Origin: AC-32 sp963736055
GTDB lineage: Bacteria; Actinomycetota; Thermoleophilia; Gaiellales; Gaiellaceae
Direction: 5' to 3'
NCBI GenBank assembly: GCA_963736055.1
Contig: CAVTNM010000008.1
Span: 1,860,001-1,924,000 of the forward strand
DNA length: 64,000 nucleotides
The translations under genes were made by a program, and so were the position numbers. Shown in pieces: positions 16,072 to 25,001 of this stretch. The notes under the pieces are model-generated. The model made no database searches and was not told where the DNA came from. It was given only the letters and a program-made list of their open reading frames with translations. Numbering within the stretch: the first letter of the stretch is position 1; each line of letters opens with the position of its first letter.

Positions 16072-17127
16072 ATGGCGAAAGGCGAGCCTCGGCGCGTACG
16101 CCTGAGGGACGTTGCCGAGCATGCGGGCGTCTCGGTCGGCAGCGCCTCGCAGGCTTTCGGCCGGCCGGAACTGGTGTCCGACGAGGTGCGAAAGCGCGTG
16201 CTGGCGGCGGCCGAGTCGCTCGGCTATCCCGGGCCGGACCCCGCAGCGCGACGGTTGCGGACGGGGCATGCGGGAGCGGTCGGGCTGATCTTCGCGGAGC
16301 GTCTCGCCTACCAGTTCACAGATCCGGCCTCGCCGCCGTTTCTCCGCGGGGTGGCCCGCGGGATGGAGGAGCGGCCCATCGGGCTCCTGTTGATCCCGGA
16401 CTCGCGCCTCCGGGACGAGTCGGCCCGCACGGTCAGCGAGGCCGTCGTGGACGGGTTCATCATCTACTCCGTGCCACAGAACGACCCGCGGGTCGAGGCC
16501 GCGCTTGCCCGGCGACTGCCCGTTGTCACCGTCGACCAGCCGCGAGGCGTCGCCACCCCGTTCGTCGGCATCGACGATCGTGGCGCGGCGCGCGGCGCCG
16601 CCGAGCACGTTCGCCAGCTTGGCCACGACCGCGTCGCCGTGCTCTCGTTCGTCACGGCGCTCGATCCGGCCGGCGAGCTCGAGCTCGATCTGACCGTCGA
16701 GCGACTCGAGGGGTTCAAGGAAGGCCTTGGGAATGCGTGGGACCCGAGCCTCGTCCGCACCTGTCGGCCCAATGCCTCGGAGCCGGCACGCGAGGCCACC
16801 CTCGAGCTGCTTCGCGATCCGGCTCCGCCGACGGCGATTCTCGCCATGAGCGACATTCTCGCGCTCGGCGCTCTCGAAGCGGCGGCCGAGCTCGGCGTGT
16901 CGATCCCGCTGCAGCTGTCGGTCGTCGGCTTCGACGACAGTCCCGCGGCCCTGCACACTGACCCGCCGCTGACGACGGTTGCCCAGCCGCATGAAGAGAA
17001 GGGACGGCTCGCGTCCCAGTGGCTGATGGAGGAGATCGCCGGCGGGATGAGGTCACCAGGCCCGCCAGAGCGCAAGATCCTCCCCACCCAGCTGGTTGTG
17101 CGCCAATCCACTGCGCCCCCGCGTTGA
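16072..17127 (+). CDS. LacI-family transcriptional regulator
   Basis: Repressor of 351 residues. The N-terminal helix-turn-helix and hinge read VRLRDVAEHAGVSVGSASQA...SDEVRKRVLAAAESLGY, followed by a periplasmic-binding-protein-like effector domain (GAVGLIF, VVTVDQP, FVGIDDRGAARGAAEHVRQL, AILAMSDILALGALEAA, VVGFDDSPAA). The recognition helix has GSASQA where many members have ATVSRV. The divergent amidohydrolase unit and two operators suggest local control and autoregulation. The effector is unknown, perhaps a sugar or an amidohydrolase product. A GGAG lies immediately before the ATG, closer than usual. Confidence 0.92.
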   Translation: MAKGEPRRVRLRDVAEHAGVSVGSASQAFGRPELVSDEVRKRVLAAAESLGYPGPDPAARRLRTGHAGAVGLIFAERLAYQFTDPASPPFLRGVARGMEERPIGLLLIPDSRLRDESARTVSEAVVDGFIIYSVPQNDPRVEAALARRLPVVTVDQPRGVATPFVGIDDRGAARGAAEHVRQLGHDRVAVLSFVTALDPAGELELDLTVERLEGFKEGLGNAWDPSLVRTCRPNASEPAREATLELLRDPAPPTAILAMSDILALGALEAAAELGVSIPLQLSVVGFDDSPAALHTDPPLTTVAQPHEEKGRLASQWLMEEIAGGMRSPGPPERKILPTQLVVRQSTAPPR

Positions 17128-17221
17128 GCCTGCGCCGGGCGCCGGATTGCGCGGGCTGCGTAACTCATTTTCGACTCCTTCCGTTGTTCCGGTGCGTTTT
17201 CCCGAATCGAAAGGAGTCTTG

Positions 17222-17365
17222 ATGCTTCTCTGGATCCTCGTGTTCGCGCTGATCATCTTCGCGGTCGCAGGCGGCGTGGCCCTGAGCCACTTCCTCTGGC
17301 TCGTGCTGATCGTGGCGCTGATCGTCGCGGTGATCGCCATGCTCTCGGGCCGCCGAGCCGTCTAG
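17222..17365 (+). CDS. Small hydrophobic membrane protein (47 aa)
   Basis: ATG 17222 follows AAGGAG by seven bases. The 47 residues form two hydrophobic helices (WILVFALIIFAVAGGVALS and FLWLVLIVALIVAVIAML) joined by HF, with a basic tail GRRAV. Short two-helix proteins of this kind are common in actinobacteria and often stress-induced, but no specific role is known. The open frame extends upstream into the lacI-type gene tail and that part is disregarded. Confidence 0.7.
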   Translation: MLLWILVFALIIFAVAGGVALSHFLWLVLIVALIVAVIAMLSGRRAV

Positions 17366-17402
17366 CACCGGCCCATTTGACGCACCTCTGGATTGCGGGC
17401 GC

Positions 17403-19613
17403 ATGACGCGCGCGGCAGCCTGGCTGCTCGTGCGTCTGCGCCTGCTCGTCTTGCCGGCGTGGATCCTCCTGGCAGTGGTCGTCTCGCTGCAGCTGCCGGC
17501 GTTCACCGACCAGGCCGAAGGGGACCTCGGCGGACTGGTCGCGTCAGGCTCGGACTCGGTGAAGGTCGAGGAGCGGGGCATCCGCGAGTTCGGGACGCCG
17601 CTGCTCTCGCGCGTCGCGGTCGTACAGCGTGACCCCGGAGGCCTCTCGAGCGCTGCCCAGCGGCGGACTCTCGACCAGGCCATTCAGGTCGACCGGCACC
17701 GGGATCCGGTGCTGCGCAGCATCGCCTTCGCGCTTCCGGTTTCCAACGCGAGAGGGCTCGCGACCGCCGCGCGGGAGAGCGGGACGACCGCGATCACGTA
17801 CCTCTACTACCGCCCGGACGTCGGGCCCAGCGCCCAGCTCGCCCTTGCCCAGACGTACAAGAGCCGGCTTCGCGCCCAGGGGGATCCGGTCACGGGCGTG
17901 ACAGGGACGATCCCCGCGCGCGAGGCGGAGTTCCGGCAGATCGAGCACGCGCTTCCCTACGTCGAGGTCGCGACGATCGCTCTCATCGCCCTGATCCTCC
18001 TCGTCGCCTTCCGGGCGATCGGGCCGCCGCTCGTCACGCTCGGCGCGGCGGCGCTCTCGTACGCGATCTCGGTCCGCCTCCTCACCTGGATCGCCGACTC
18101 GCTCGGCGTGCAGGTCCCGCGCGAGGTGCAGCCGGTGCTGGTCGCGCTCCTGTTAGGGCTGACGACCGACTACTCCGTCTTCTTCTTCTCCGGCGTCAGG
18201 CGCAGCCTCGCGGCCGGGGAGCGGCGCGTCCGTGCCGCGGAGGACACGACCCGGCTCTTCCTGCCGATCATCGTCACCGCGGGCTTGATCGTGGCGCTCG
18301 GGTCGGCTTCGCTCTTCGTCGGGAGGCTCGGCTTCTTCCGCGCCTTCGGGCCCGGCATGGCGGTGACCGTGCTGGTGACGCTCGCGGTGGCGGTCACGGT
18401 CATCCCGGCCACGCTCGCGATCTTCGGCCGGGCGCTCTTCTGGCCGGGCCTGCGACCCGAGCGCGAGGAGGACGCTTCGTCTCCGGCGCTCGGGCGCTTC
18501 GCCACTTGGCGTCCGGTCGCCCTAATGCTCGTGCTCGCCGCCGTCGCCGGGCTTGCAGTGGGCGCGAGCCAGGCGCGCTCGACCGCGCTCGGGCTGGATC
18601 TTCTCACCGGGCTCCCGCGGGGTGACGAGGTGAAGCGCGCCGCCGACGACGCCGGCAAGGGCTTTGCCCCGGGGATCGTCTCGCCGACGGAGCTGCTGCT
18701 CGAGGGCGCGGAGTTCGGCGACAAGCGGGCCGCGCTCGCCGACCTGCAAGAGCGAATCTCCCGGCGACCCGGTGTCGCCGGCGTGATCGGCGCCGGCGAC
18801 CAGCCGGCCGAGATCCGGGAGCCTGTCTTCGTCAACCGGCCCGCGACCGCGGCGCGCTTCGTGATCGTGCTGAAGGAAGATCCGCTCGGCGCCCACGCGA
18901 TCCACGCGCTCCAGGAGCTGCGCGACGATCTGCCCGGCTTGCTCTCCGCTTCCGGGCTCGGTCACGCACGCGCGGGTCTCGCGGGAGACACCGCGCTGGC
19001 CGACGACACCGTGACCACGATCCACGACGACATCGCGCGCGTGGCGCTGGCGCTGCTCCTGGCGAACTTCGTGCTCCTGGCCCTGTTCCTGCGCGCGGTG
19101 CTCGCACCGCTCTTCCTGCTCGCCGCGAGCGTCCTGGCGCTGACCGCGTCGATCGGGGCGGCCACGTGGGTCTTCCAGGGCCTCTTCGGCTACCAGGACC
19201 TCACCTACTACGTACCGTTCGCCGCCGCCGTTCTGCTGCTCTCGCTGGGGTCCGACTACAACATCTTCGTCGTCGGGCGGATCTGGCAGGAGGCCGAGCG
19301 GCGTCCCTTCCGGGAGGCGATCACCCACGCGGCGCCGCGCGCCTCTCGCACGATCGCGATCGCGGGCGTGACCCTGGCCGGCTCGTTCGCGCTGCTCGCG
19401 ATCATCCCGATCCGCGCGATGCGCGAGCTCGCGTTCGTCATGTCGGCGGGCGTGCTGATCGACAGCTTCCTCGTCCGCTCGGTTCTCGTGCCGTCGTTGA
19501 TCGCGGCGTTCGGGACGGTCTCGTGGTGGCCGAGGAGACCGCCCGAGCCGAGCCGGACGAGCCCGCGCCCGCAGCTCGAGACGCTCGAGCCCGCGGAGCA
19601 CGAGGCCCTGTAG
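17403..19613 (+). CDS. MMPL/RND-family membrane transporter
   Basis: Large export protein of 736 residues, ATG 17403. One N-terminal helix is followed by an extracellular domain (about 35-180), five helices (about 183-345), a second single helix near 378, a second extracellular domain, and five more helices. The family motifs GLTTDYSVFFFSGVRR and SLGSDYNIFVVGRI carry the Asp-Tyr pairs used in proton coupling. Actinobacterial MMPL proteins move lipids, siderophores or drugs; the cargo is not clear here. No regulator or lipid-synthesis gene lies next to it. Confidence 0.9.
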   Translation: MTRAAAWLLVRLRLLVLPAWILLAVVVSLQLPAFTDQAEGDLGGLVASGSDSVKVEERGIREFGTPLLSRVAVVQRDPGGLSSAAQRRTLDQAIQVDRHRDPVLRSIAFALPVSNARGLATAARESGTTAITYLYYRPDVGPSAQLALAQTYKSRLRAQGDPVTGVTGTIPAREAEFRQIEHALPYVEVATIALIALILLVAFRAIGPPLVTLGAAALSYAISVRLLTWIADSLGVQVPREVQPVLVALLLGLTTDYSVFFFSGVRRSLAAGERRVRAAEDTTRLFLPIIVTAGLIVALGSASLFVGRLGFFRAFGPGMAVTVLVTLAVAVTVIPATLAIFGRALFWPGLRPEREEDASSPALGRFATWRPVALMLVLAAVAGLAVGASQARSTALGLDLLTGLPRGDEVKRAADDAGKGFAPGIVSPTELLLEGAEFGDKRAALADLQERISRRPGVAGVIGAGDQPAEIREPVFVNRPATAARFVIVLKEDPLGAHAIHALQELRDDLPGLLSASGLGHARAGLAGDTALADDTVTTIHDDIARVALALLLANFVLLALFLRAVLAPLFLLAASVLALTASIGAATWVFQGLFGYQDLTYYVPFAAAVLLLSLGSDYNIFVVGRIWQEAERRPFREAITHAAPRASRTIAIAGVTLAGSFALLAIIPIRAMRELAFVMSAGVLIDSFLVRSVLVPSLIAAFGTVSWWPRRPPEPSRTSPRPQLETLEPAEHEAL

Positions 19614-19622
19614 CCTGGCGCG

Positions 19623-20237
19623 GTGGTCGACGGCGACTGGCGCGTGGCCGGCTCGTACCTCGAGTCCTGCAACTGCGAGGCGATCTGCCCGTGCCGGCGG
19701 ATCGACGGCGTCATGGGCGGCCGCTCGACGTACGGCATCTGTCTCGGAGCGCTCTCCTGGCAGGTCGCCGAGGGGCACGCGGGGAAGGTCGACCTGAGCG
19801 AGCTGGGGGTGGTCCTCGCCTGTCGTTACAGCGACGACGAGGAAGGCTCGCCGTGGAGCTTCGTGCTCTACGTGGACGAGCGCGCCGACGAGCCGCAGCG
19901 CGAGGCGCTCGAGGCGATCTTCACGGGCCGTTTCCCGGGCACACAGGTCGAGCACTTCCCGTGGGCCTGGAAGGCGAGCCACCAGCTCGCGGTGCGGTCG
20001 GCGCGGATCGAGATCGACCATACGCCTGGCCGGGGTTGGTTCCGCGCGCGCGGCTTCGTCGAGGTCCGGGTGTCGGGGCCGGTGCCGAGCGGCGAGACGG
20101 TCACCTGCGTGATCCCCGGCCACGAGCGCACGGGCCGCGAGGTGATCGCGGAGTCGCTCGAGGTGCGCGACGACGAGCTCGAGTTCGCCTTTCGCGGCAA
20201 CTGCGGCTACGAGAGCGACTTCGAGTACCAGGGCTAG
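19623..20237 (+). CDS. DUF1326 domain protein
   Basis: GTG 19623, 204 residues. The N-terminus holds the Cys-rich hallmark of DUF1326 (YLESCNCEAICPC), and the rest is a predicted beta-rich fold (SWQVAEGHAGKVDLS, GRFPGTQVEHFPWAWKASH). The function of the family is unknown; the Cys cluster suggests metal binding. It lies ten bases before the acyl-CoA dehydrogenase gene and ten after the MMPL gene, so the three may be co-transcribed. Confidence 0.85.
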   Translation: MVDGDWRVAGSYLESCNCEAICPCRRIDGVMGGRSTYGICLGALSWQVAEGHAGKVDLSELGVVLACRYSDDEEGSPWSFVLYVDERADEPQREALEAIFTGRFPGTQVEHFPWAWKASHQLAVRSARIEIDHTPGRGWFRARGFVEVRVSGPVPSGETVTCVIPGHERTGREVIAESLEVRDDELEFAFRGNCGYESDFEYQG

Positions 20238-20246
20238 ACTCAAACC

Positions 20247-21416
20247 GTGCTGAGCGACGAGCAGCGCGAGATCCAGGAGCTCGTGCGCACCCTGGCGCGG
20301 GAACGGGTGGCGCCGCGGGCCGCGGAGATCGACAAGTCGGCCGAGTTCCCCTGGGACATGGTCGAGCTGCTGCGCGAGCACGACCTGCTCGGGCTGCCGT
20401 TCGACGCGCAGTACGGCGGCACGGGGACCGGCGCGCTGATGGTGCTGGTGGCGATCGAGGAGCTGTCGAAGGTGTGCGCGACAACCGGCCTGATCCTCGC
20501 CGTGCAGGAGCTGGGCTCGCTCGGGCTCAAGCTGGCGGGAACCGACGAGCAGAAGGCCCGTTACCTGCCCCGCCTGGCCAGCGGCGAATGGCTGCCGGCC
20601 TACGCGCTGACCGAGCCGGGCTCAGGCTCGGACTCGGCCGCCATGCGAACCGAGGCGCGGCGTGAAGGCGACGAGTACGTCCTCAGCGGCGGCAAGCGCT
20701 TCATCACCAACGCCGGGGTCGCCGAGCTCTACACCGTGTTCGCGAAGACCGACCCCGGTGAGGGGCACGCCGGGATCTCGGCCTTCCTGGTCGAGGCGAG
20801 CGCACCGGGCTTCGAGGTCGGCCGGATCGAGCCGAAGATGGGGATCAAGGGCTCGACCACCGGCGAGATCTTCCTCAACGACTGCCGCGTGCCGGCGGCC
20901 AACCTGCTCGGCGAGGAGGGCGACGGCTTCGCGATCGCGATGCGGGTCCTCGACCGCTCGCGGCCGGGCATCGGCGCGCAGGGCCTCGGGCTCGCGCAGG
21001 GGGCCACCGACTACGCGCTCGAGTACGCGAAGTCGCGGGAGACGATGGGCAAGCCGATTGCCGAGCACCAGCTGATCGGAGCGACGCTCGCCGACATGGA
21101 GACGAAATGCGAGGCGGGGCGCGGCCTGCTCTACAGATGCGGCCGCATGATCGACGAGGGCGTGGACGGCCCCGAGCTGACGAAGATCTCGGCGATGGCG
21201 AAGCTCTATTGCACCGACATCGCGATGGAGGTCACCACCGACGCGGTGCAGATTCTCGGCGGCTACGGCTACATCCAGGAGTATCCGGTCGAGCGGATGA
21301 TGCGCGACGCGAAGATCACGCAGATCTACGAGGGCACGAACCAGATCCAGCGGCTCGTGATCGCGCGCGCGATGATCAAGGAGCTCCGGTCGTCCTCGTT
21401 CGCAACCGTTGGCTAG
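20247..21416 (+). CDS. Acyl-CoA dehydrogenase
   Basis: FAD-dependent dehydrogenase of 389 residues, GTG 20247. The family signatures are present: ALTEPGSGSDSAAMRTEA for substrate and FAD contact, GIKGSTTGEIFLNDCRVP, the catalytic Glu region IYEGTNQIQRLVIARAM, and QILGGYGYIQEYPVERMMRD. It most resembles short-chain or butyryl-CoA-type dehydrogenases. No electron-transfer flavoprotein genes are nearby. The downstream methyltransferase starts 8 bases before its stop. Confidence 0.93.
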   Translation: MLSDEQREIQELVRTLARERVAPRAAEIDKSAEFPWDMVELLREHDLLGLPFDAQYGGTGTGALMVLVAIEELSKVCATTGLILAVQELGSLGLKLAGTDEQKARYLPRLASGEWLPAYALTEPGSGSDSAAMRTEARREGDEYVLSGGKRFITNAGVAELYTVFAKTDPGEGHAGISAFLVEASAPGFEVGRIEPKMGIKGSTTGEIFLNDCRVPAANLLGEEGDGFAIAMRVLDRSRPGIGAQGLGLAQGATDYALEYAKSRETMGKPIAEHQLIGATLADMETKCEAGRGLLYRCGRMIDEGVDGPELTKISAMAKLYCTDIAMEVTTDAVQILGGYGYIQEYPVERMMRDAKITQIYEGTNQIQRLVIARAMIKELRSSSFATVG

Positions 21417-22164
21417 AGAGGCGCCGCCGGACGCGTTCGGGCGCACCGCGCGCGAGTACGAGCTGGGCCGGCCGGAGTGGCCGTCCGAGCTGCTCGACCG
21501 GATCGTCGCCGAGCTCGACCTGACCGACGAGGCGTCGGTGCTCGACCTCGGCGCCGGCACCGGCAAGCTGACGCGGGCGCTGGTGCCGCGCTTCTCGCGC
21601 GTGATCGCGGTCGAGCCGGACGACGCCATGCGGGCGGTGCTCGAAGAGGTGGTGCCGCGGGCGGAAGCGCTCGCCGGGAGCGCCGAGGCGATCCCGCTCG
21701 GCGACGACGAGGTCGACGCGGTCTTCTCCGGCGAGGCGTTTCACTGGTTCTCCACGTCGGAGACTCTCGGTGAGATCGGCCGCGTGCTGCGGCCGCGCGG
21801 GGGCTTGGCGATCTTCTGGAACATCCCGATCGACTACCCGGAAGTCGGCCCCGAGGTTCAGGACGTGATCGAGGAGGCCTTTGCCCGCGGCGGCGAGCCG
21901 GGGCTCCACCGCGTGCTCTCGAACGAGTGGAGAGCGCCGTTCGAGGGCTCGGGCTTCGAGGAGCTGCGCGAGACCGAGATCGAGCGCGAGCTCGTCGCCG
22001 ACCGCGAGACCTGGATCGCGAACCTGCTCTCGGTCAGCTCGATCGCAGTCCAGCCGGAGAGCGACCGGGCTGCGTTCGCGGAGCGCCTGCGGGAGCTCGT
22101 CCCGCCGGGCGAGCTGGTCCGGCACGTGCGGACGGTCGCGTACTGGACGCGCTTACGCTCGTGA
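21409..22164 (+). CDS. Class I SAM-dependent methyltransferase
   Basis: TTG 21409, overlapping the acyl-CoA dehydrogenase end; 251 residues. The SAM-binding motif I is VLDLGAGTGKLTRAL, motif II acidic residue is in VIAVEPDDAMRAVL, and the post-motifs AEAIPLGDDEVDAVFSGEAF and RVLRPRGGLAIFWN fit the UbiE/Tam-like group. The substrate is unknown. The stop overlaps the GTG of the LigD-like gene (GTGA), suggesting translational coupling though the functions look unrelated. Confidence 0.87.
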   Translation: MAREAPPDAFGRTAREYELGRPEWPSELLDRIVAELDLTDEASVLDLGAGTGKLTRALVPRFSRVIAVEPDDAMRAVLEEVVPRAEALAGSAEAIPLGDDEVDAVFSGEAFHWFSTSETLGEIGRVLRPRGGLAIFWNIPIDYPEVGPEVQDVIEEAFARGGEPGLHRVLSNEWRAPFEGSGFEELRETEIERELVADRETWIANLLSVSSIAVQPESDRAAFAERLRELVPPGELVRHVRTVAYWTRLRS

Positions 22165-23081
22165 CGGACGAGCTGCGCATCGGCCGGCGCCGCGTGCGGG
22201 TGACGAGCGCCGATCGCGTCCTCTTCCCCGGCGACGGCGTGACCAAGGGCGACCTCGCCGAGTACTACGCCGAGGTCGGGCCGGCGATCGTTCCGCACCT
22301 TCGCGACCGGCCGTTCACGCTCAAGCGCTATCCGCACGGCATCCGCGACCGGCCCTACTTCGCGAAGCAGGCGCCGAAAGGGAAGCCGTCGTGGGTTCCG
22401 ACTCGGCAGTTCCGGACCTGGCCGCGCGAGGGCGAGTCGCGGCTCGTCGACTTCGCGCTCGTGAACGAGCCGGCTGCGCTCGTCTGGATGGTGCAGATGA
22501 ACTGCATCGACATGAACGCCTGGTACTCGCGCATCGACAAGCCGGACCGGCCCGACTTCGTCCTCTTCGACCTCGACCCGCCCGAGTCGCGCAACGGGTT
22601 CGCGCTCGCGGTGCGGGTGGCGCATCTCATCCGGGAGGCGCTCGACGGGCTCGAGCTGCGCTCGTACGTGAAGACGAGCGGGGCGGACGGGATCCACGTG
22701 CTCGTCCCGATCATTCGCCGCTCGACCTTCGGCGACACCTACGAGCTGGCCGAGCTCGTCTCGCGCCGCCTCGAGGAGCAGCACCCGGGCCTCGTCACCA
22801 CCGAGTGGCTGAAGAAGAAGCGGCGAGGGGTGCTCGTCGACCACCGTCAGAACGGCCACGGGAAGACGATCGCCTCGGTCTACTCGGTGCGGCCGAAGCC
22901 CGGGGCGCCGGTCTCGACGCCGCTGCGCTGGAAGGAGCTGGGCGAGAAGCTGCGCCCGCGCGATTTCGGGCGGAGGGAGGCGCTCGAGCGGCTCGAGCGG
23001 CACGGCGACCTGTTCGAGCCGGTGCTCCAGGGCGGGCAGTCGATCGGCGCCGCGCTGCGCTCGCTACGAGCGGCGGATTAG
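22161..23081 (+). CDS. LigD-type polymerase domain protein (AEP primase/polymerase)
   Basis: Stand-alone polymerase of the archaeo-eukaryotic primase family used in bacterial non-homologous end joining, 306 residues from GTG 22161. Motifs: DRVLFPGDGVTKGDLAEYY, the metal-binding DLDPP (FVLFDLDPPESRNG), the HxV motif KTSGADGIHVLVPI, and the C-terminal DHRQNGHGKTIASVYSVRP. There is no ligase or nuclease domain in the chain and no Ku gene in the window, so partners must be encoded elsewhere. Its stop overlaps by four bases the convergent secreted-protein gene. Confidence 0.92.
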   Translation: MTDELRIGRRRVRVTSADRVLFPGDGVTKGDLAEYYAEVGPAIVPHLRDRPFTLKRYPHGIRDRPYFAKQAPKGKPSWVPTRQFRTWPREGESRLVDFALVNEPAALVWMVQMNCIDMNAWYSRIDKPDRPDFVLFDLDPPESRNGFALAVRVAHLIREALDGLELRSYVKTSGADGIHVLVPIIRRSTFGDTYELAELVSRRLEEQHPGLVTTEWLKKKRRGVLVDHRQNGHGKTIASVYSVRPKPGAPVSTPLRWKELGEKLRPRDFGRREALERLERHGDLFEPVLQGGQSIGAALRSLRAAD

Positions 23082-23989
23082 GGCCGTAACGAGCTTGTGT
23101 TCACGACCTCGAAGTCCGAGCCCTTGACCTGGTTCAGCGTGTAGAGCTGCTCGTTGTTCCAGCGCGGATCGGGGGTGCCGGTGACGACCCAGTCGGTGCC
23201 GTTGTCCGCCAGGATCATCCCGTAGCGCTGGAGTGCGGTGAGTATCACCCTCGCCTGCGGCGGAAAGCTGCCGACCGGGTAGTCAGCCCGTAGGCGGACA
23301 CGCATGCCCATCCGCGGGAGCGACGGATCTTGGAAGTCCCGGCCGGGGTGGCGGGCGGGATAGATGTACCCGCCGCGCGTCCGCCGGACGGTGAAGCGCA
23401 AGGCGTGGTCGATCTTCCCTCGGGCGACCTCGTCGTAACGGGCAAGGCCCGGGAAGATCGGAAGCCCGGCCGCGTCCGCGGAGGTCTTGCCGCGTGGGCG
23501 AAGTCGGTTGGAGCGCAGGCTCCAGGTCGCGCCCGAGTAGGCGCGCCAGCCCTTGAGGGTCGGGTGGACTAGGTACAGCTCATAGAGGCGGCAGGCTCCG
23601 CGGTCGACGATCAGAGCGTGGTCGTCGACGCCTCCCTCGATCAGCACGCCCTTCGGAATCGGATAGCGGACGTGATCGCTGCCCCAGGGGTGGTCGAACG
23701 TGACCCGCAGCTTGGGTTGCCCCGGCCCCACGACGTTGAACGGGATTCCCCTGGTCACTCCGCCGAGCAGCCCGGAGCCGAAATCGGCCCACATTCCCTC
23801 GTCGGCGCCGATGGAGTTGATGAGTGTCCGGGAGTTGCGCGAGACTGGCAGCCGGTCGACGCGGCTGTTCCACGGGTTGTTCTTCGGGAAGATCGGGCAC
23901 CGCGGAGCGCCGGGCAGGCGAAGCGCCGCCGCTGAACCGGACAGCAGCGCGACTAGAGCGAACGTGACGGCGAGTGCGCCCGCTTTCAT
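23078..23989 (-). CDS. Secreted protein of unknown function, paralogue A
   Basis: 303 residues from ATG 23989, with a signal peptide (MKAGALAVTFALVALLSGSA). The mature part begins RLPGAPRCPIFPKNNPWN and has a regular pattern shared with the next gene: HADFGSG/WADFGSG, YPIPKGVLIEGG, DHALIVDRGACRLYEL, SADAAGLPIFPGLARYDEV, IDHALRFTV, YPARH and RYGMILADNGTDW. No catalytic motif of a known enzyme is recognised, though the many conserved Asp and His residues suggest an enzyme or a surface-binding protein. Homologues are widespread in actinobacteria without assigned function, as far as I know. Confidence 0.8.
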   Translation of the reverse strand: MKAGALAVTFALVALLSGSAAALRLPGAPRCPIFPKNNPWNSRVDRLPVSRNSRTLINSIGADEGMWADFGSGLLGGVTRGIPFNVVGPGQPKLRVTFDHPWGSDHVRYPIPKGVLIEGGVDDHALIVDRGACRLYELYLVHPTLKGWRAYSGATWSLRSNRLRPRGKTSADAAGLPIFPGLARYDEVARGKIDHALRFTVRRTRGGYIYPARHPGRDFQDPSLPRMGMRVRLRADYPVGSFPPQARVILTALQRYGMILADNGTDWVVTGTPDPRWNNEQLYTLNQVKGSDFEVVNTSSLRP

Positions 23990-24039
23990 GGAAACCTAGG
24001 GTTCGCGGCCCTGGCGACCGTCTCCCTAGAGCGGAAAGG

Positions 24040-24951
24040 TTACGGGCGGAGCGAGCCGGTGTCGACCACTTCGAAGTTCGAGCCCGTGACCCGGCCGAGG
24101 GTGTGCAGCTGGTCGTTCGACCAGCCGCGGTTCGGCGCGCCCGTGATGTACCAGTCGGCTCCGTTGTCGGCGACGATCATCCCGTAGCGCTTCAGGGCGA
24201 CCAGGACGATCCGCGCCTGCTTCGGGAACGGCCGGACATCGAAGCTCGCCTTCAGGCGCACCCGCAGCCCCATCGGCGGCAGGTTGGCCGCGGTGAGGTC
24301 GCTCGCGTAGTGCCGTGCCGGATAGAGGTAGGCACGGCGCGTGCGCTCGACCGTGAAGCGCAGCGCATGGTCGATCACGCCGCGGCGCACCTCGTCGTAG
24401 CGGGCCAGGCCGGGGAAGATCGGGAGGCCTGCGGCGTCGGCCGACGTCCAGCCGGCGGGCCGGACGCGGTTGGAGCGCAGGTTCCAGGTCGCGCCTGCCC
24501 AGGCGTGCCAGCGGCCGCTGCTGCGCTCGAGCCCGCCGAGCTCGTAGAGGCGGCAGGCGCGCTTGTCGAGCAGGAGCGCATGGTGGTCGCTGCCGCCCTC
24601 GATGTGGACGCGCTTCGGGATCGGATAGCCGACGTGGTCGCTCTCGTCGTCGTACTCGAAGCTCACCCGCGAGCGCTTCGTGGCGCGGCCGACGACGTCG
24701 AAGGGGATGCCGATCGGCGAGCCCTCCCAGAGCCCCGAGCCGAAGTCGGCGTGGAGCCCGGTGCCGGTCCCGATCGAAGCGATGATGGCCGCCGAGCTCT
24801 GCGCCACCGGCAGCTTGTCGACGCGCTTGTTCCAGGGGTTCGAGGCCGGGAAGATCGGACAGCGGGGAGCTGCCGGAACGCGGAGCGCCTGGGCGGCGCC
24901 GCCGAGGCAGGCCAGGGCGATCAGGAGCAGGACGGCGGCGGCGCGGCTCAC
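24040..24951 (-). CDS. Secreted protein of unknown function, paralogue B
   Basis: 303 residues from GTG 24951, with signal peptide SRAAAVLLLIALACLGGAAQ. It aligns along its length with the product of 23078-23989 (for example PRCPIFPASNPWNKRVDKLP, HADFGSGLWEGSPIGIPFDV, YPIPKRVHIEGG, SADAAGLPIFPGLARYDEV, RYGMIVADNGADWYITG), so the pair arose by tandem duplication. The frame is open to 25041 but that part runs into the inverted-end repeat and is not used. Fifty bases separate the two genes; both probably lie on one transcript. Confidence 0.8.
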   Translation of the reverse strand: MSRAAAVLLLIALACLGGAAQALRVPAAPRCPIFPASNPWNKRVDKLPVAQSSAAIIASIGTGTGLHADFGSGLWEGSPIGIPFDVVGRATKRSRVSFEYDDESDHVGYPIPKRVHIEGGSDHHALLLDKRACRLYELGGLERSSGRWHAWAGATWNLRSNRVRPAGWTSADAAGLPIFPGLARYDEVRRGVIDHALRFTVERTRRAYLYPARHYASDLTAANLPPMGLRVRLKASFDVRPFPKQARIVLVALKRYGMIVADNGADWYITGAPNRGWSNDQLHTLGRVTGSNFEVVDTGSLRP

Positions 24952-25001
24952 GGTCCTAGTATCGGCGAACCGTCGGCGGCCTGGATCCCGCCTTCGGTTG
25001 T

